From positions 4,030,001 to 4,094,000 of the forward strand of contig NZ_CP131935.1 in the NCBI RefSeq assembly GCF_030704305.1: a DNA stretch of 64,000 bases, read 5' to 3'. Each line of letters begins with the position of its first letter. Position 1 is the stretch's first letter. Source of the DNA: Massilia sp. R2A-15 (GTDB lineage: Bacteria; Pseudomonadota; Gammaproteobacteria; Burkholderiales; Burkholderiaceae_D). The position numbers were made by a program, and so were the translations under genes. The notes beneath the pieces are model-generated. The model had not been told where the DNA came from. It was given only the letters and a program-made list of their open reading frames with translations, and did not search any database. This document shows, piece by piece, positions 45,572-54,223 of the stretch.

Positions 45572-46828
45572 TTAGTAGGAGAAGCCGACGCCGAGGTTCA
45601 GGCGGTCGCGCGCACTGTCGCCGCGGAACTTCTGATAATCCGCCTTGAGCACAACACCTTCGCCGATGCGCAAATTGGCGCCCACAGTGCCGACCTTGTG
45701 ATCGGCGTCCGGCGTGGCCTGATTGGTGAAGCTGCTGGCGGTGTTGAACTGCTCGTAACGAACGAATGGGTTCAATGCGATGTCGCCCGACTTGAAGGAC
45801 TGGTAAGCGGCCTGCAAGTACCAGCCCGCGAAACTGCTTGGCACCGGCGCCGGCTCGTCGCCGAACGAGGCGTTCAGGGCGGCGATGTTGGCGATGCGGC
45901 CGCGCGCATAGACCGCGGACAGGTCCCACAGGCCAGGCGTGTAGCGGCCATGCAGGTCCCACACGGAGATGCGCGCGTCGGGCGCGGCGAAACCCGCTGT
46001 GTCGTGCCCTGCCTTGCCGGTGAAGACCGAGCCTCCCAGCAGCAGGCCCGGCACGCCGCGCCAGTTCAGCGCACCGTGCACCGACAGATGGCGCGACTTG
46101 GCCAACTGGCCTTCCTGGTGAATGCTGCCGAGCGGCGATTCGCGGCCTTCTTCCGATGCGGCGTCCCACTTCGACAGGTCGAATCCGGTGGTCAGCCCGG
46201 TGTCCCAGGTGAAGCCCTCGCCGAAATCGCCCGACAGGCCCACGCCCGCTTCGCGCCAGGTGCTCGGAATGATCGCGGTTTCGACGAAGTTGCGCTCGAC
46301 GCCGTAGAACGCGGTCGGCTCGTGGCTGGTGTTGAGCAGGCCGGCAGGGATCAGGAACAGGCCCGCCTTGCCGCGCATGCCGTTGCCGAACTGGCGCTCC
46401 ACGTACAGCTGTTCGATCGCGGCTTCGCCCTGGTCGCCGGCCGATGCGATCGCGTGCTCCCATTCGAATTCGGACACGAGCTTGGTGCGCTCGTCGAACC
46501 GGTGCTCGATGCCGATGACGGCGCGGCGCACATCGGTCTGCGCGCCCGCCGGGTTGCGGGTCGGGCGATTGTAGTTGATCTCGCCGTAGCCGCCGATCAC
46601 CGTGGCCGGGGCGCTCGCCGCCGCGGCGGCCGGCGCCTCGATTTGCTGCTGCCGCTGTTCGACAGCCGCGGTCTTTTGCGCCCCCGCCTTCAGTTCGGCC
46701 TTGACCGCCTCCAGTTCGGCCGACAGTTTTTCGATGCGGGCCAGGAGCTCGGCCTCGGTGGCCTGGGCGACCAGCGGTGAAGTGAGGAAGGCGGCGACGA
46801 CCGCGGTCGCGACGAAGTTTTTACGCAT
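45572..46828 (-). CDS. Outer-membrane porin-like protein with coiled-coil N-terminus
   Basis: A 418-residue beta-barrel protein with signal peptide MRKNFVATAVVAAFLTSPLVAQA. A coiled coil follows (TEAELLARIEKLSAELEAVKAELKA), then IGGYGEINYN and alternating aromatic strands to the end LNLGVGFSY, with the terminal aromatic residue expected for Bam insertion. It resembles phosphate-selective porin O/P-like proteins, but the substrate is unknown. The ATG has GAGAG nine bases before it; a TTG five codons upstream is less likely. It heads the FMN/apbE operon and has a Fur box in its promoter, so expression should rise when iron is scarce. Confidence 0.87.
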   Translation of the reverse strand: MRKNFVATAVVAAFLTSPLVAQATEAELLARIEKLSAELEAVKAELKAGAQKTAAVEQRQQQIEAPAAAAASAPATVIGGYGEINYNRPTRNPAGAQTDVRRAVIGIEHRFDERTKLVSEFEWEHAIASAGDQGEAAIEQLYVERQFGNGMRGKAGLFLIPAGLLNTSHEPTAFYGVERNFVETAIIPSTWREAGVGLSGDFGEGFTWDTGLTTGFDLSKWDAASEEGRESPLGSIHQEGQLAKSRHLSVHGALNWRGVPGLLLGGSVFTGKAGHDTAGFAAPDARISVWDLHGRYTPGLWDLSAVYARGRIANIAALNASFGDEPAPVPSSFAGWYLQAAYQSFKSGDIALNPFVRYEQFNTASSFTNQATPDADHKVGTVGANLRIGEGVVLKADYQKFRGDSARDRLNLGVGFSY

Positions 46829-46876
46829 GACAGGGGCTCTCAAAAAGAATTTTATTTCCCTAAGGAAATCTCTAAA

Positions 46877-46891
46877 TGAGAATGATTATAA
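46877..46891 (-). promoter_or_regulatory. Fur box over the porin-operon promoter
   Basis: TGAGAAT-G-ATTATAA matches the Fur core TGATAAT-N-ATTATCA at 12 of 14 positions. Read on the - strand it overlaps a perfect TATAAT hexamer (46893-46888), so Fur-Fe(II) would block RNA polymerase. The ATG lies about 50 bp downstream. Confidence 0.72.
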
Positions 46892-46909
46892 TTTACAAGC
46901 CGTATGGAC

Positions 46910-46941
46910 GCATCAACATTACACAAATGTAATGTTGATGC
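46910..46941. other. Perfect 14-bp inverted repeat upstream of the Fur box
   Basis: Arms GCATCAACATTACA and TGTAATGTTGATGC around CAAA. There is no T-tract on either side, so it is a poor terminator; it lies 18 bp upstream of the Fur box, where an activator or repressor dimer could bind. Confidence 0.75.
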
Positions 46942-46978
46942 TGCTCGGATTCTGCCGGCCTTGCCACAGGCGTGTCAC

Positions 46979-47878
46979 TCAGAGCGCGGCTGCGGGACAG
47001 CCTGCTGCCGGCGCCTGCGGCGCCTTGCTCGGGACCGCGATCAGGTTGCCGCGCAAGGTGCGCAGCACCAGCTGGCCGCATTGGTCACTGATCACCTGTG
47101 CGCGCTCCATCCGCTCCGCCCCGCCTTCGTTGTAGCGCACGGTCTTGAACGGATCCGAAGGTTCGCCGGCGGCTTGTGCGTCGGCCAGCGCGATATCGAG
47201 CGACTGCGCAACCATCCGCGCGCTGACTTTCCTGAGCAGGTTTTCCCTGTCATTGAACCAGGCCGCCACGCCCGCGCCCTCGTCCTGTGCCGGCGAGATC
47301 ACCCGGATGATCTTCTGGTACGGCCTGGCGCCCGCGCCCTGTATCGAAATGGCGTTTTCCAGGATCAGCGCGCGCTGGTCCTGGGTCATGAAGAAGGAAG
47401 GGACGCCGTCGGCGACCACTTCGCCTTCCGCGCAGGGAGCCGCGGCAGGCAGCAGATGCTTGTCGCCGGCGGTTTTCATTTCGGCGAGGGAGGCAAGCAT
47501 CAGTTCCTGGTGCCCGTAGTTCGCCAGCGCTGGCCGGTAAGGCAACAGGACCTTGTCTGCTTCGTCGCGCATCTTCTGCTTTTCGCTCTCGCGCATCCCG
47601 CCGCTGATGGCCGCATGCGTCGCGACCGCCGCCAGCATCCCGACCAGGCCGGGCGCCGGATACATCATCGCCCCGGCGCCGCTTCCGGCCTTGTCGTAAT
47701 TGAGCGCGCCGTGAAACACGACCGGCTCGGCGACCGGGCCGCGCAGGCATAATCGGCGCGCCGGTTCCGCCGCGAGCGCATTCGCAGTGGCCAGGAACAG
47801 CAGCAGCGCGGCGCCGAGCAAGGCGCACCGCGAAGCGCCGCCTCGCAATTCAACTGGCCTGGCCATGGTCAATCTCAC
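46979..47878 (-). CDS. Exported protein of unknown function
   Basis: A 299-residue protein with signal peptide ARCALLGAALLLFLATANALA-like core near residues 16-36. Features: a Gly/Ala/Met-rich patch (AGSGAGAMMYPAPGLVGMLAAVATHAA), two pairs of Cys that may form disulfides, and a C-terminal proline/alanine tail ending PAAAL. No family was recognised. Its GTG start overlaps the stop of the upstream lipoprotein gene (GTGA), so the two are co-translated; an ATG four codons further in is the alternative start. Confidence 0.72.
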   Translation of the reverse strand: MRLTMARPVELRGGASRCALLGAALLLFLATANALAAEPARRLCLRGPVAEPVVFHGALNYDKAGSGAGAMMYPAPGLVGMLAAVATHAAISGGMRESEKQKMRDEADKVLLPYRPALANYGHQELMLASLAEMKTAGDKHLLPAAAPCAEGEVVADGVPSFFMTQDQRALILENAISIQGAGARPYQKIIRVISPAQDEGAGVAAWFNDRENLLRKVSARMVAQSLDIALADAQAAGEPSDPFKTVRYNEGGAERMERAQVISDQCGQLVLRTLRGNLIAVPSKAPQAPAAGCPAAAL

Positions 47879-48561
47879 TGCGCCAGCGGCGTCAGGACAC
47901 TGTCCTTGGCCAGTTCGATTACCTGGTAGTAAGCGTTGGTCAGGCCCGGGAACTTCGGCGGCTCATCCCACTTGCCGTCCGATGCCTTCATGGCAGTAAT
48001 CCGCTGGAACCACTCGAGCGAATTGTCGTTCAGGTTGACGATATAGCTTTCGCCGACAATGGTCGCCTTCGGATCGCCATTCGGGATATAGGCGGCATAG
48101 GTACGCTCGATACCTACCGTCCTGAAGTTGACGACGACCAGCTTGTCGATGTTGTACTTGGCTTTCAGGCTGCTGAAATCCTTGTAGGCGAAATTCACGC
48201 CCTTGCCGCTGTCCGGCAGAGCGCTCAGGTCCAGTTGGTCGATCATCGTGACCTTGGCGCCGCGCTTCTTGAGTACTTCGGCCACCTGCTTGTTCAGGCC
48301 CGCCAGGTCGTCCGCGGGGAGCGTCTTGGTGTATTTCGTCAGGTCCGAATTGGCGACGGAGGCCGCCGCAAGGCACAGCAGGCAGCTCGCGCCCGGAAAC
48401 TGGGTATCGACGACCGGCATCTTGGCGAGGACCACGCCGTAGTTGTTCGCCGGGGCGGCAAACGCCTGCGGAGCGACCGGCAGCGGCAGTTGCGGCGCCG
48501 AAGCGCACGCAGTCAGAAGGAAGGTGGCGGAAATCAGGAGTGCGGAAAGACGTGTATTCAC
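47875..48561 (-). CDS. Lipoprotein of unknown function
   Basis: A 228-residue lipoprotein. With the GTG start chosen, preceded by AAGGGCA, the signal is MNTRLSALLISATFLLTAC with lipidated Cys19. An ATG nine codons upstream would give a less usual leader. The mature part is a mixed alpha/beta domain with AEVLKKRGAKVTMIDQLDL, NIDKLVVVNFRTVGIERTYAAY and GESYIVNLNDNSLEWFQ. It resembles peptidoglycan-/envelope-associated lipoproteins in layout, but no family was identified. It is coupled to the downstream exported protein; the two probably act together in the envelope. Confidence 0.78.
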   Translation of the reverse strand: MNTRLSALLISATFLLTACASAPQLPLPVAPQAFAAPANNYGVVLAKMPVVDTQFPGASCLLCLAAASVANSDLTKYTKTLPADDLAGLNKQVAEVLKKRGAKVTMIDQLDLSALPDSGKGVNFAYKDFSSLKAKYNIDKLVVVNFRTVGIERTYAAYIPNGDPKATIVGESYIVNLNDNSLEWFQRITAMKASDGKWDEPPKFPGLTNAYYQVIELAKDSVLTPLAQ

Positions 48562-48712
48562 GAAGTGCCCTTGATGGAGACGTTTCAACCGTTCCAGGCG
48601 CGCATGGGTGCGCCCTGGTCTCGCGCAAGCGGCTCCCGAACGGACGGAGCCCCTGCCGCGACAATTGTAAACCCAACATCATTCACTTTGTGCAATATAT
48701 TTTTTTGGCAAC

Positions 48713-49711
48713 TTAGCCGCTCGCGGCGCCGCCGTCGGCCGGGTAGCGCAGGCCGATTTGTTCGCGGATGTCGTCCATCACGCCCATCAGCGCCATCGTT
48801 TCCTCGTGCGTCATACCGGGACTTTCGATCAGGCCGGCCCTGAAGCAGCGCTGCGCCTCGATCGCTTCGTGCGCGTAGCCATTGCCGATGAACGGCGTGT
48901 CCACCGTGCGCGCGCTGCCGTCGGCCAGCGCCACGCTGATCGAGTTCGCGCGGTGGAACATGGTGTTCATCCGCACATGGCCCAGCTCCCCGGACACGGT
49001 CAGCTCGCAGGGCGTGCGCGCGCGCAGCGAACAGCTGCATGCCGACAGCGCGCCGTTCTCGTGCCGCAGCGTGAAGGCGGTCTGGATGTCGACGCCAGTG
49101 GGGCCCATTTCCGACAGCGCGCGCACCGATGCGACGGGACCCAGCAATGCCGCCGCGATCGACAGTGGGTAGATGCCAAGGTCGAGAAGCGCACCGCCGC
49201 CCAGCACGGGATTGAAGATGCGGTGCTCCGGCCCCTGCGTCGCCGTAAAGCCGAAATCGGCGCTGACCTGGTGCACACGGCCGATTTCGCCGGAGGCGAT
49301 GATGCGGCGCACTTCGGCCAGCGCCGGCATGAAGCGCGTCCACATCGCCTCCATCAGGAACAGCCGCTTCTCGCGCGCCAGCGCCACCACTTCCCCGGCC
49401 TCGCGCCGGTTCATCGTGAACGCTTTCTCGCACAGCACGCCCTTCCCAGCGCGCAGCGCCATCAACGCGTTCTCGGCGTGCATCGGGTGCGGCGTGCCGA
49501 TGTAGACGATGTCGACATCGGCGGCGTCGGCCAGCTCCTGGTAGGTACCGTAGGCGGCCGCGGCGCCGAATTCGCGCGCGAAGTCCTGCGCGCCGTCGAT
49601 GCCGCGCGACGCCACCGCCGCCAGCACGGCGCCCGGCGTGTCCTTCAGCGCCTCGGCAAACGCGCGCGATATCTTGCCCGTCCCGAGAATCCCCCAGCGC
49701 ACTTCGTCCAT
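48713..49711 (-). CDS. Gfo/Idh/MocA-family oxidoreductase
   Basis: A 332-residue NAD(P)-dependent dehydrogenase. The Rossmann motif is WGILGTGKISRAFAEAL, and VLCEKAFTMNRREA holds the EKxx catalytic Lys. GGALLDLGIYPLSIAA is the C-terminal domain signature of the dihydrodiol/1,5-anhydrofructose-type branch. The substrate, probably a sugar or diol, cannot be named. GGAG precedes the ATG. It is the last of three genes read in the same direction, pyrC-DUF3025-this gene, with a 15-bp gap. Confidence 0.9.
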   Translation of the reverse strand: MDEVRWGILGTGKISRAFAEALKDTPGAVLAAVASRGIDGAQDFAREFGAAAAYGTYQELADAADVDIVYIGTPHPMHAENALMALRAGKGVLCEKAFTMNRREAGEVVALAREKRLFLMEAMWTRFMPALAEVRRIIASGEIGRVHQVSADFGFTATQGPEHRIFNPVLGGGALLDLGIYPLSIAAALLGPVASVRALSEMGPTGVDIQTAFTLRHENGALSACSCSLRARTPCELTVSGELGHVRMNTMFHRANSISVALADGSARTVDTPFIGNGYAHEAIEAQRCFRAGLIESPGMTHEETMALMGVMDDIREQIGLRYPADGGAASG

Positions 49712-49726
49712 CGCCTTACTCCTCGT

Positions 49727-50512
49727 TCAGGCAGCGCGCTTCGGGCGAAACACGCTGGTGTCGGCATAAAAATCGTCATCCTGCCCCGGCCACCAGCCGG
49801 GCACTCCCAGCACCTGCAGCGGCGTGAAGCAAGAAGTATCGAGCGGCTCGCCGGCCAGCGCCAGCGATTCGTGCTTGTCGATCCACGCGCGCCGCGCTTC
49901 GGGAGCCAGCGCAAAATAGTCGTCGCCGGCGAAGATCACGCGGGTGTGCGCGGTGATCGCCTTGCGCGGCGCGACCAGCTTTTCCATCAGCGCGTGGCCG
50001 AACAGCCATACCTGCGCGTCGCGGCCGAACTGCGCGCGGCGCTGGCAGAACGCTTCCTGCCAGCGATGGCCGCGCAAGGCGTCGACCAGCGCGCGGCCTT
50101 CATCGGAATCGCGCACCACCAGCAGCGCCGAGTTCTCGTCGTAGATGGTGGCGGCGTCGCGTGCGGCGCCGCGCGACTTGCCCACGCCGGCCAGCGCGAT
50201 CTGCGCCGCCTGCAAGGCGTTGAGCTGGCGCTTGATGCGCGGGAAGGTCAGCCACACCAGCGCGTTGAAGAAGTCGTGCAGGTTCTCGCGCGTGGGCACG
50301 CAGCCGGTGGCGCCGATGAATTCCTCATACGCGCGCCCTTCCGGCAGCTCGGCCTGCGGCACGAATCGCAGGGGCTGGCCGGCAGCGTTATGCAGTCCGC
50401 CCGCGCCGGCGTTGAAGGCCGCGATCAGGTCGCCGCCGGCAAAGTCCAGCCGCTCGAACGCTGGCCGCACCGCGTCGTACCACGGCCGGCCCCAGTCGAT
50501 TTCGGGCAGCAT
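49727..50512 (-). CDS. DUF3025 family protein
   Basis: A 261-residue soluble protein. The segments PTRENLHDFFNALVWLTFPRIKRQLN and YDENSALLVV match the DUF3025 family, often linked to pyrC in this lineage. No catalytic motif is known; the NLHDFFNALVWL core is highly conserved. It follows pyrC after 5 bp. It has no signal peptide or membrane segment and ends FRPKRAA. Function is unknown. Confidence 0.82.
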   Translation of the reverse strand: MLPEIDWGRPWYDAVRPAFERLDFAGGDLIAAFNAGAGGLHNAAGQPLRFVPQAELPEGRAYEEFIGATGCVPTRENLHDFFNALVWLTFPRIKRQLNALQAAQIALAGVGKSRGAARDAATIYDENSALLVVRDSDEGRALVDALRGHRWQEAFCQRRAQFGRDAQVWLFGHALMEKLVAPRKAITAHTRVIFAGDDYFALAPEARRAWIDKHESLALAGEPLDTSCFTPLQVLGVPGWWPGQDDDFYADTSVFRPKRAA

Positions 50513-50517
50513 CGGCG

Positions 50518-51582
50518 TTACAGCATCTTCCAGTTGATTTGCTCACCGCCGTTGAGCGGCACCAGCGCGGATTCGCCCAGCGCCACGGTGGCCGGCAGAG
50601 TCCACGATTCGCGCTTGAGCGTGACGGTGCCTTCGTTGCGCGGCAGGTCGTAGAAGTCCGGGCCGTAGAAGCTGGCGAAGGCTTCGAGCTTGTCGAGCGC
50701 GCCGGCGCGGTCGAAGGCTTCGGCATACATCTCCATCGCGTGCAGCGCGGTGTAGCAGCCGGCGCAGCCGCAGGCAGTCTCCTTGGCGCCGATCGCGTGC
50801 GGCGCCGAGTCGGTGCCGAGGAAGAAGCGCTCGTCGCCGCTGGTGGCAGCCGTCATCAGCGCGAGGCGGTGCTCTTCGCGCTTGAGCACGGGCAGGCAGT
50901 AATAGTGCGGGCGGATGCCGCCCTTGAAGATCTCGTTGCGGTTGTACAGCAGGTGGTGCGCGGTGATGGTGGCGGCGATCGGGCCGTCGGCTTCGGCCAC
51001 GTACTGCGCGGCGTCCTTGGTGGTGATGTGCTCGAACACGATCTTCAGCTCCGGCATGTCACGGCGCAGCGGTCGCATCACGCGTTCGATGAAGACGGCC
51101 TCGCGGTCGAACAGGTCGATGTCCTGGTCCGTCACTTCGCCGTGCACCAGGAAGGGCATGCCGAGTTCCTGCATCACTTCGAGCGTCTTGTAGCACTTCG
51201 CCAGGTCGGTGACGCCGGCGTCGGAATTTGTGGTGGCGCCGGCTGGGTACAGCTTCACGGCGTGGATGAAGCCCGTGTCCATCGCGCGGCGGATCTCGTC
51301 CGGCTCGGTGTTGTCGGTCAGGTAGAGCGTCATCAGCGGCTCGAAGCGGTTCGCCGCCCGTTGCATGTCCGCCGGGAGCGCGGCCAGGATACGGTCGCGG
51401 TAGGCGCTTGCCATCGCGGTGGTGGTGACGGGCGGCTTCAGGTTCGGCATCACGATCGCGCGGGCGAACTGGCGCGCGCTGTGCGGCAGCACGCTGGCCA
51501 TCGCCGCGCCGTCGCGCAGGTGCAGGTGCCAGTCGTCGGGACGCGTGATGGTAATGGTCTGGGGGGATTCGATGTTGGACAT
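50518..51582 (-). CDS. pyrC: Dihydroorotase
   Basis: A 354-residue class-II (homodimeric) dihydroorotase that cyclises carbamoyl-aspartate in pyrimidine synthesis. Metal ligands: [10 protein letters not shown] (HxH), [13 protein letters not shown] with the carboxylated Lys just before, [15 protein letters not shown] and GTDSAPH (Asp). The hallmark [19 protein letters not shown] follows. The start [18 protein letters not shown] matches the family; the Shine-Dalgarno is weak. It leads a three-gene unit. Confidence 0.96.
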   Translation of the reverse strand: MSNIESPQTITITRPDDWHLHLRDGAAMASVLPHSARQFARAIVMPNLKPPVTTTAMASAYRDRILAALPADMQRAANRFEPLMTLYLTDNTEPDEIRRAMDTGFIHAVKLYPAGATTNSDAGVTDLAKCYKTLEVMQELGMPFLVHGEVTDQDIDLFDREAVFIERVMRPLRRDMPELKIVFEHITTKDAAQYVAEADGPIAATITAHHLLYNRNEIFKGGIRPHYYCLPVLKREEHRLALMTAATSGDERFFLGTDSAPHAIGAKETACGCAGCYTALHAMEMYAEAFDRAGALDKLEAFASFYGPDFYDLPRNEGTVTLKRESWTLPATVALGESALVPLNGGEQINWKML

Positions 51583-51649
51583 GGCGGCTTTCGAAGAGCA
51601 AGTGGCGTTATTTTACGCGCTGTCGCTATTAAGTGCTGTGACTCAGGAT

Positions 51650-51732
51650 GGGGTCAGGTGCGCAGGACCAGACCCCAATTTAGCCGGCGCCGCGACACGA
51701 AGCCCGGGGCCTGGTCCCGCGGACCTGGCCCC
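51650..51732. repeat. Inverted pair of REP-like palindromes between pyrC and gltK
   Basis: Units at 51650-51676 (GGGGTCAGGTGC / GGACCAGACCCC) and 51706-51732 (GGGGCCTGGTCC / GGACCTGGCCCC), 29 bp apart and in opposite orientation. In the second unit both arms carry a matched change (TC to CC, GA to GG), which keeps the stem. Confidence 0.85.
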
Positions 51733-51761
51733 ATGCTGGGCGTTGCAGTATCAGTTGCAAA

Positions 51762-52451
51762 TCACGCAATCGCAATGCGCCGCTGCAGGCGCAACACCAT
51801 GCGCGACAGCGCGAAGCACATCACAAAGTACACCAGCGCGACGAACGAGTACATTTCGACCAGCCGGCCGTCGCGCTGGGCGACCTTGCTGGCGGCGCCG
51901 ACGAAATCAGGAATCGACAGCACGTACACCAGCGACACGTCCTGGAACAGCACGATGGTCTGCGTCAGCAGCACCGGGATCATGTGGCAGAACGCCTGCG
52001 GCAGCACGATCAGCCGCATCGCCTGCCAATGTCCCATGCCCAGCGCCAGCGCCGCGGCAGCCTGCCCGCGCGGCACCGCGAGGATCCCGCCGCGCATGAT
52101 CTCGCAGTAGTACGCGGCTTCGAACAGGGTGAACGTGATCAGCGCCGACCAGAAAGCGCCGACTTCGACCGGCTCCGCGGCGCCGATTACCCACGCGGCC
52201 AGGTAGGGCACCAGGAAGTAGAACCAGAAGATCACCAGCACCAGCGGCACCGAGCGCACCAGGTTGACGTAGGCGCCGGCGAAGAACGCGACGATCTTCA
52301 GGCCCGACTGGCGCATCAGCGCCAGCAAGGTGCCGAGCACGATCCCGCCGGCCATCGCGAACACGGTCAGCTGCAGCGTGAACACCATCCCGACACGAAA
52401 CAGGTAGCCCCACGAGCGCGCGATGACGTCGAAATCGAACGCGGCGAACAT
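51762..52451 (-). CDS. gltK: Acidic amino-acid ABC transporter permease, GltK-like
   Basis: A 229-residue inner-membrane permease of the HisMQ type with five predicted helices. It has the start AAFDFDVIARSWGYLFRVGMVFTLQLT and the EAA loop AAAALALGMGHWQAMRLIVLPQAFCHMIPVL that docks to the ATPase. It pairs with the upstream GltJ-like permease, 3 bp away, to import glutamate/aspartate. The order gltI-gltJ-gltK is that of E. coli. Confidence 0.9.
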   Translation of the reverse strand: MFAAFDFDVIARSWGYLFRVGMVFTLQLTVFAMAGGIVLGTLLALMRQSGLKIVAFFAGAYVNLVRSVPLVLVIFWFYFLVPYLAAWVIGAAEPVEVGAFWSALITFTLFEAAYYCEIMRGGILAVPRGQAAAALALGMGHWQAMRLIVLPQAFCHMIPVLLTQTIVLFQDVSLVYVLSIPDFVGAASKVAQRDGRLVEMYSFVALVYFVMCFALSRMVLRLQRRIAIA

Positions 52452-52454
52452 GGC

Positions 52455-53177
52455 TCATGCTCCGCCGACCAGCGCGGTGCGGCGCTCGATGACGCGCATC
52501 AGCGTCACCGTGGCCAGGTTGACCAGCAGGTAGATCACGGTGGCGGCGGTGAACGCTTCGAACACTTGGAACGAGAACTCCTGCACGGCGCGCGCGCTGG
52601 CGGTCAGCTCCATCAGGCCGATGGTGAGGGCGACCGAACTGTTCTTGATGACGTTGAGGAACTCGCTGGTCAGCGGCGGCAGCACGATGCGCAGGCCCAG
52701 CGGCAGCAGGACGAAGCGATAGACCTGCGACAGGCGCATGCCGAGCGCGCGCGCCGCCAGCTTGTGGCAGGCGGCGACAGCGTCGATGCCGGCCGCCACC
52801 TGCACCGCTACCCGCGCCGACGTGAAGAAACCCAGGCAGATTGTCGCGGTGAGAAATGACGCATTCGGCAGCGCCTTGAGGGCATCGCCCGCCGCCACCG
52901 GCAGCAGCTCGGGCAGCACGAAAAACCACAGGAACATCTGCACCAGCAAGGGGATGTTGCGGAACAGTTCGACGTAGCCTGACGCCAGCCGCTGCGGCCA
53001 GGCGCCGGGAAGGCTGCGCACGGTGCCGACGGCGATGCCCAGCGCCAGCGCCATCAGCCACGCCGACAGCGCGGTCGCCACCGTCCATCCCAGGCCCGCC
53101 AGCAAGGTGCCGAGGTAGGTGTGCACGCCATCGGGCGAGAGCTGGAAGAAAATCCCCCAGTTCCAGTGATAGTTCAC
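52455..53177 (-). CDS. gltJ: Acidic amino-acid ABC transporter permease, GltJ-like
   Basis: A 240-residue HisMQ-type permease beginning MNYHWNWGIFFQLSPDGVHTYLGTLLAGLGWT, close to GltJ of other proteobacteria. The EAA loop is KLAARALGMRLSQVYRFVLLPLGLRIVLPPLTSEFLNVIKNSS. The start is GTG, one base after the gltI stop. It forms the membrane channel with GltK. Confidence 0.9.
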   Translation of the reverse strand: MNYHWNWGIFFQLSPDGVHTYLGTLLAGLGWTVATALSAWLMALALGIAVGTVRSLPGAWPQRLASGYVELFRNIPLLVQMFLWFFVLPELLPVAAGDALKALPNASFLTATICLGFFTSARVAVQVAAGIDAVAACHKLAARALGMRLSQVYRFVLLPLGLRIVLPPLTSEFLNVIKNSSVALTIGLMELTASARAVQEFSFQVFEAFTAATVIYLLVNLATVTLMRVIERRTALVGGA

Positions 53178-53178
53178 G

Positions 53179-54102
53179 CTATTTGATGGTGCGGTATGCG
53201 GCCGGGTCGCCCGAATCGGTCGGATTGGCGATCACCGCCCTCAGCGCGGCCGGCATCGGGAAGTGCAGATTGATGCCGCGCGGCGGAATCGGCTGCAGGA
53301 ACCACCTGGCGTAGATCTTTTCGAATTCTTCCGACCGGTACACCCGCTTGAGCGCAGTGTCCACCGCCTGCTTGAAGGCCGGGTCGCCCCGCCGCATCAT
53401 GATCCCGTAGGGTTCGACCGACAGTGCCTCCGGCGAAGTCTGGTAGTCGCCCGGATTCTTCGAGCCGGCGATCTGCGCGGCCAGCAAGATGTCGTCATTG
53501 GCCTCGGCCGCCGCGCGCCCGGTTTCGAGCATCAGGAACGATTCGGGGTGGTCCTTGGCGACGACGATATTCATGCCCAGCCCGCGCTCCTGATTGAGCA
53601 TCGTCATGAGCTTCTGGGTGGTCGTGCCGGCGGTGACGACCAGCGTCTTGCCTTTCATGTCGGCCAGCGAGATGATGCCGGACGATTTTTTCGACATCAG
53701 CCGGGCCGATATGATGAACATCGTGGGCGCGAAGGCGGCCTGCTGCTGGCGTTCGAGGTTATTGGTGGTCGAGCCGCATTCGAGGTCGATGGTGCCGTTG
53801 GCCATCAGCGGGATGCGGTTGGCCGAGGTAACCGGGTTCATCGCCACCTTCAGGTTGGGCAACGCGAGCTGCTTTTTCAGCCCATCGACCACGCGCATGC
53901 ACAGGTCGACCGAATAGCCGATGTAATGCTGTTTGTCGTCCAGGTAGGAAAACGGCACCGACCCGTCGCGCACGCCGAGCGTGATGGTGTTGGTGCGCTT
54001 GATCTTGGCAAGCGTGCCCGTCAACTCCTGGGCGCTGGCCTGGAAGGCGAGGCCGGCAAATGCGGCGCACGCGAGTATCACTGGCAACCTGAGTGGTTTC
54101 AT
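53179..54102 (-). CDS. gltI: Periplasmic glutamate/aspartate-binding protein
   Basis: A 307-residue substrate-binding protein with signal peptide MKPLRLPVILACAAFAGLAFQASA. The mature part is a family-3 solute-binding fold: ITLGVRDGSVPFSYLDDKQHYIGYSVDLCMRVV, IDLECGSTTNNLERQQQAAFAP, LVVTAGTTTQKLMT and EPYGIMMRRGDPAFKQAVD. These match the GltI/YbeJ type for glutamate and aspartate. The ATG chosen gives the signal peptide; the upstream frame runs antisense through the antitoxin gene. Confidence 0.92.
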   Translation of the reverse strand: MKPLRLPVILACAAFAGLAFQASAQELTGTLAKIKRTNTITLGVRDGSVPFSYLDDKQHYIGYSVDLCMRVVDGLKKQLALPNLKVAMNPVTSANRIPLMANGTIDLECGSTTNNLERQQQAAFAPTMFIISARLMSKKSSGIISLADMKGKTLVVTAGTTTQKLMTMLNQERGLGMNIVVAKDHPESFLMLETGRAAAEANDDILLAAQIAGSKNPGDYQTSPEALSVEPYGIMMRRGDPAFKQAVDTALKRVYRSEEFEKIYARWFLQPIPPRGINLHFPMPAALRAVIANPTDSGDPAAYRTIK

Positions 54103-54182
54103 GATGGCCTCCGTTGAAGGACCATTCTGCACGCGGGACCCGATTCGCGCAAATTGTCCTGAACTGTGCGCGACATTCGTCA

Positions 54183-54210
54183 TGCGATAATGCATCGCAA
54201 ACGCATCGCA
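54183..54210 (+). promoter_or_regulatory. Predicted antitoxin operator and promoter
   Basis: TGCGAT-N5-ATCGCA-N5-ATCGCA: three hexamer sites with 11-bp spacing, the first inverted. GATAAT inside the dyad (54186-54191) is a likely -10. This suits autorepression of the toxin-antitoxin pair; the gltI promoter must also lie in this 121-bp gap. Confidence 0.5.
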
Positions 54211-54223
54211 TTGGAGCAAGTCA

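Noticed and set aside
46910..46941. The 14-bp dyad as an intrinsic terminator
   Set aside because: No T-tract follows on either strand, and it is upstream of a promoter rather than directly after the preceding stop.
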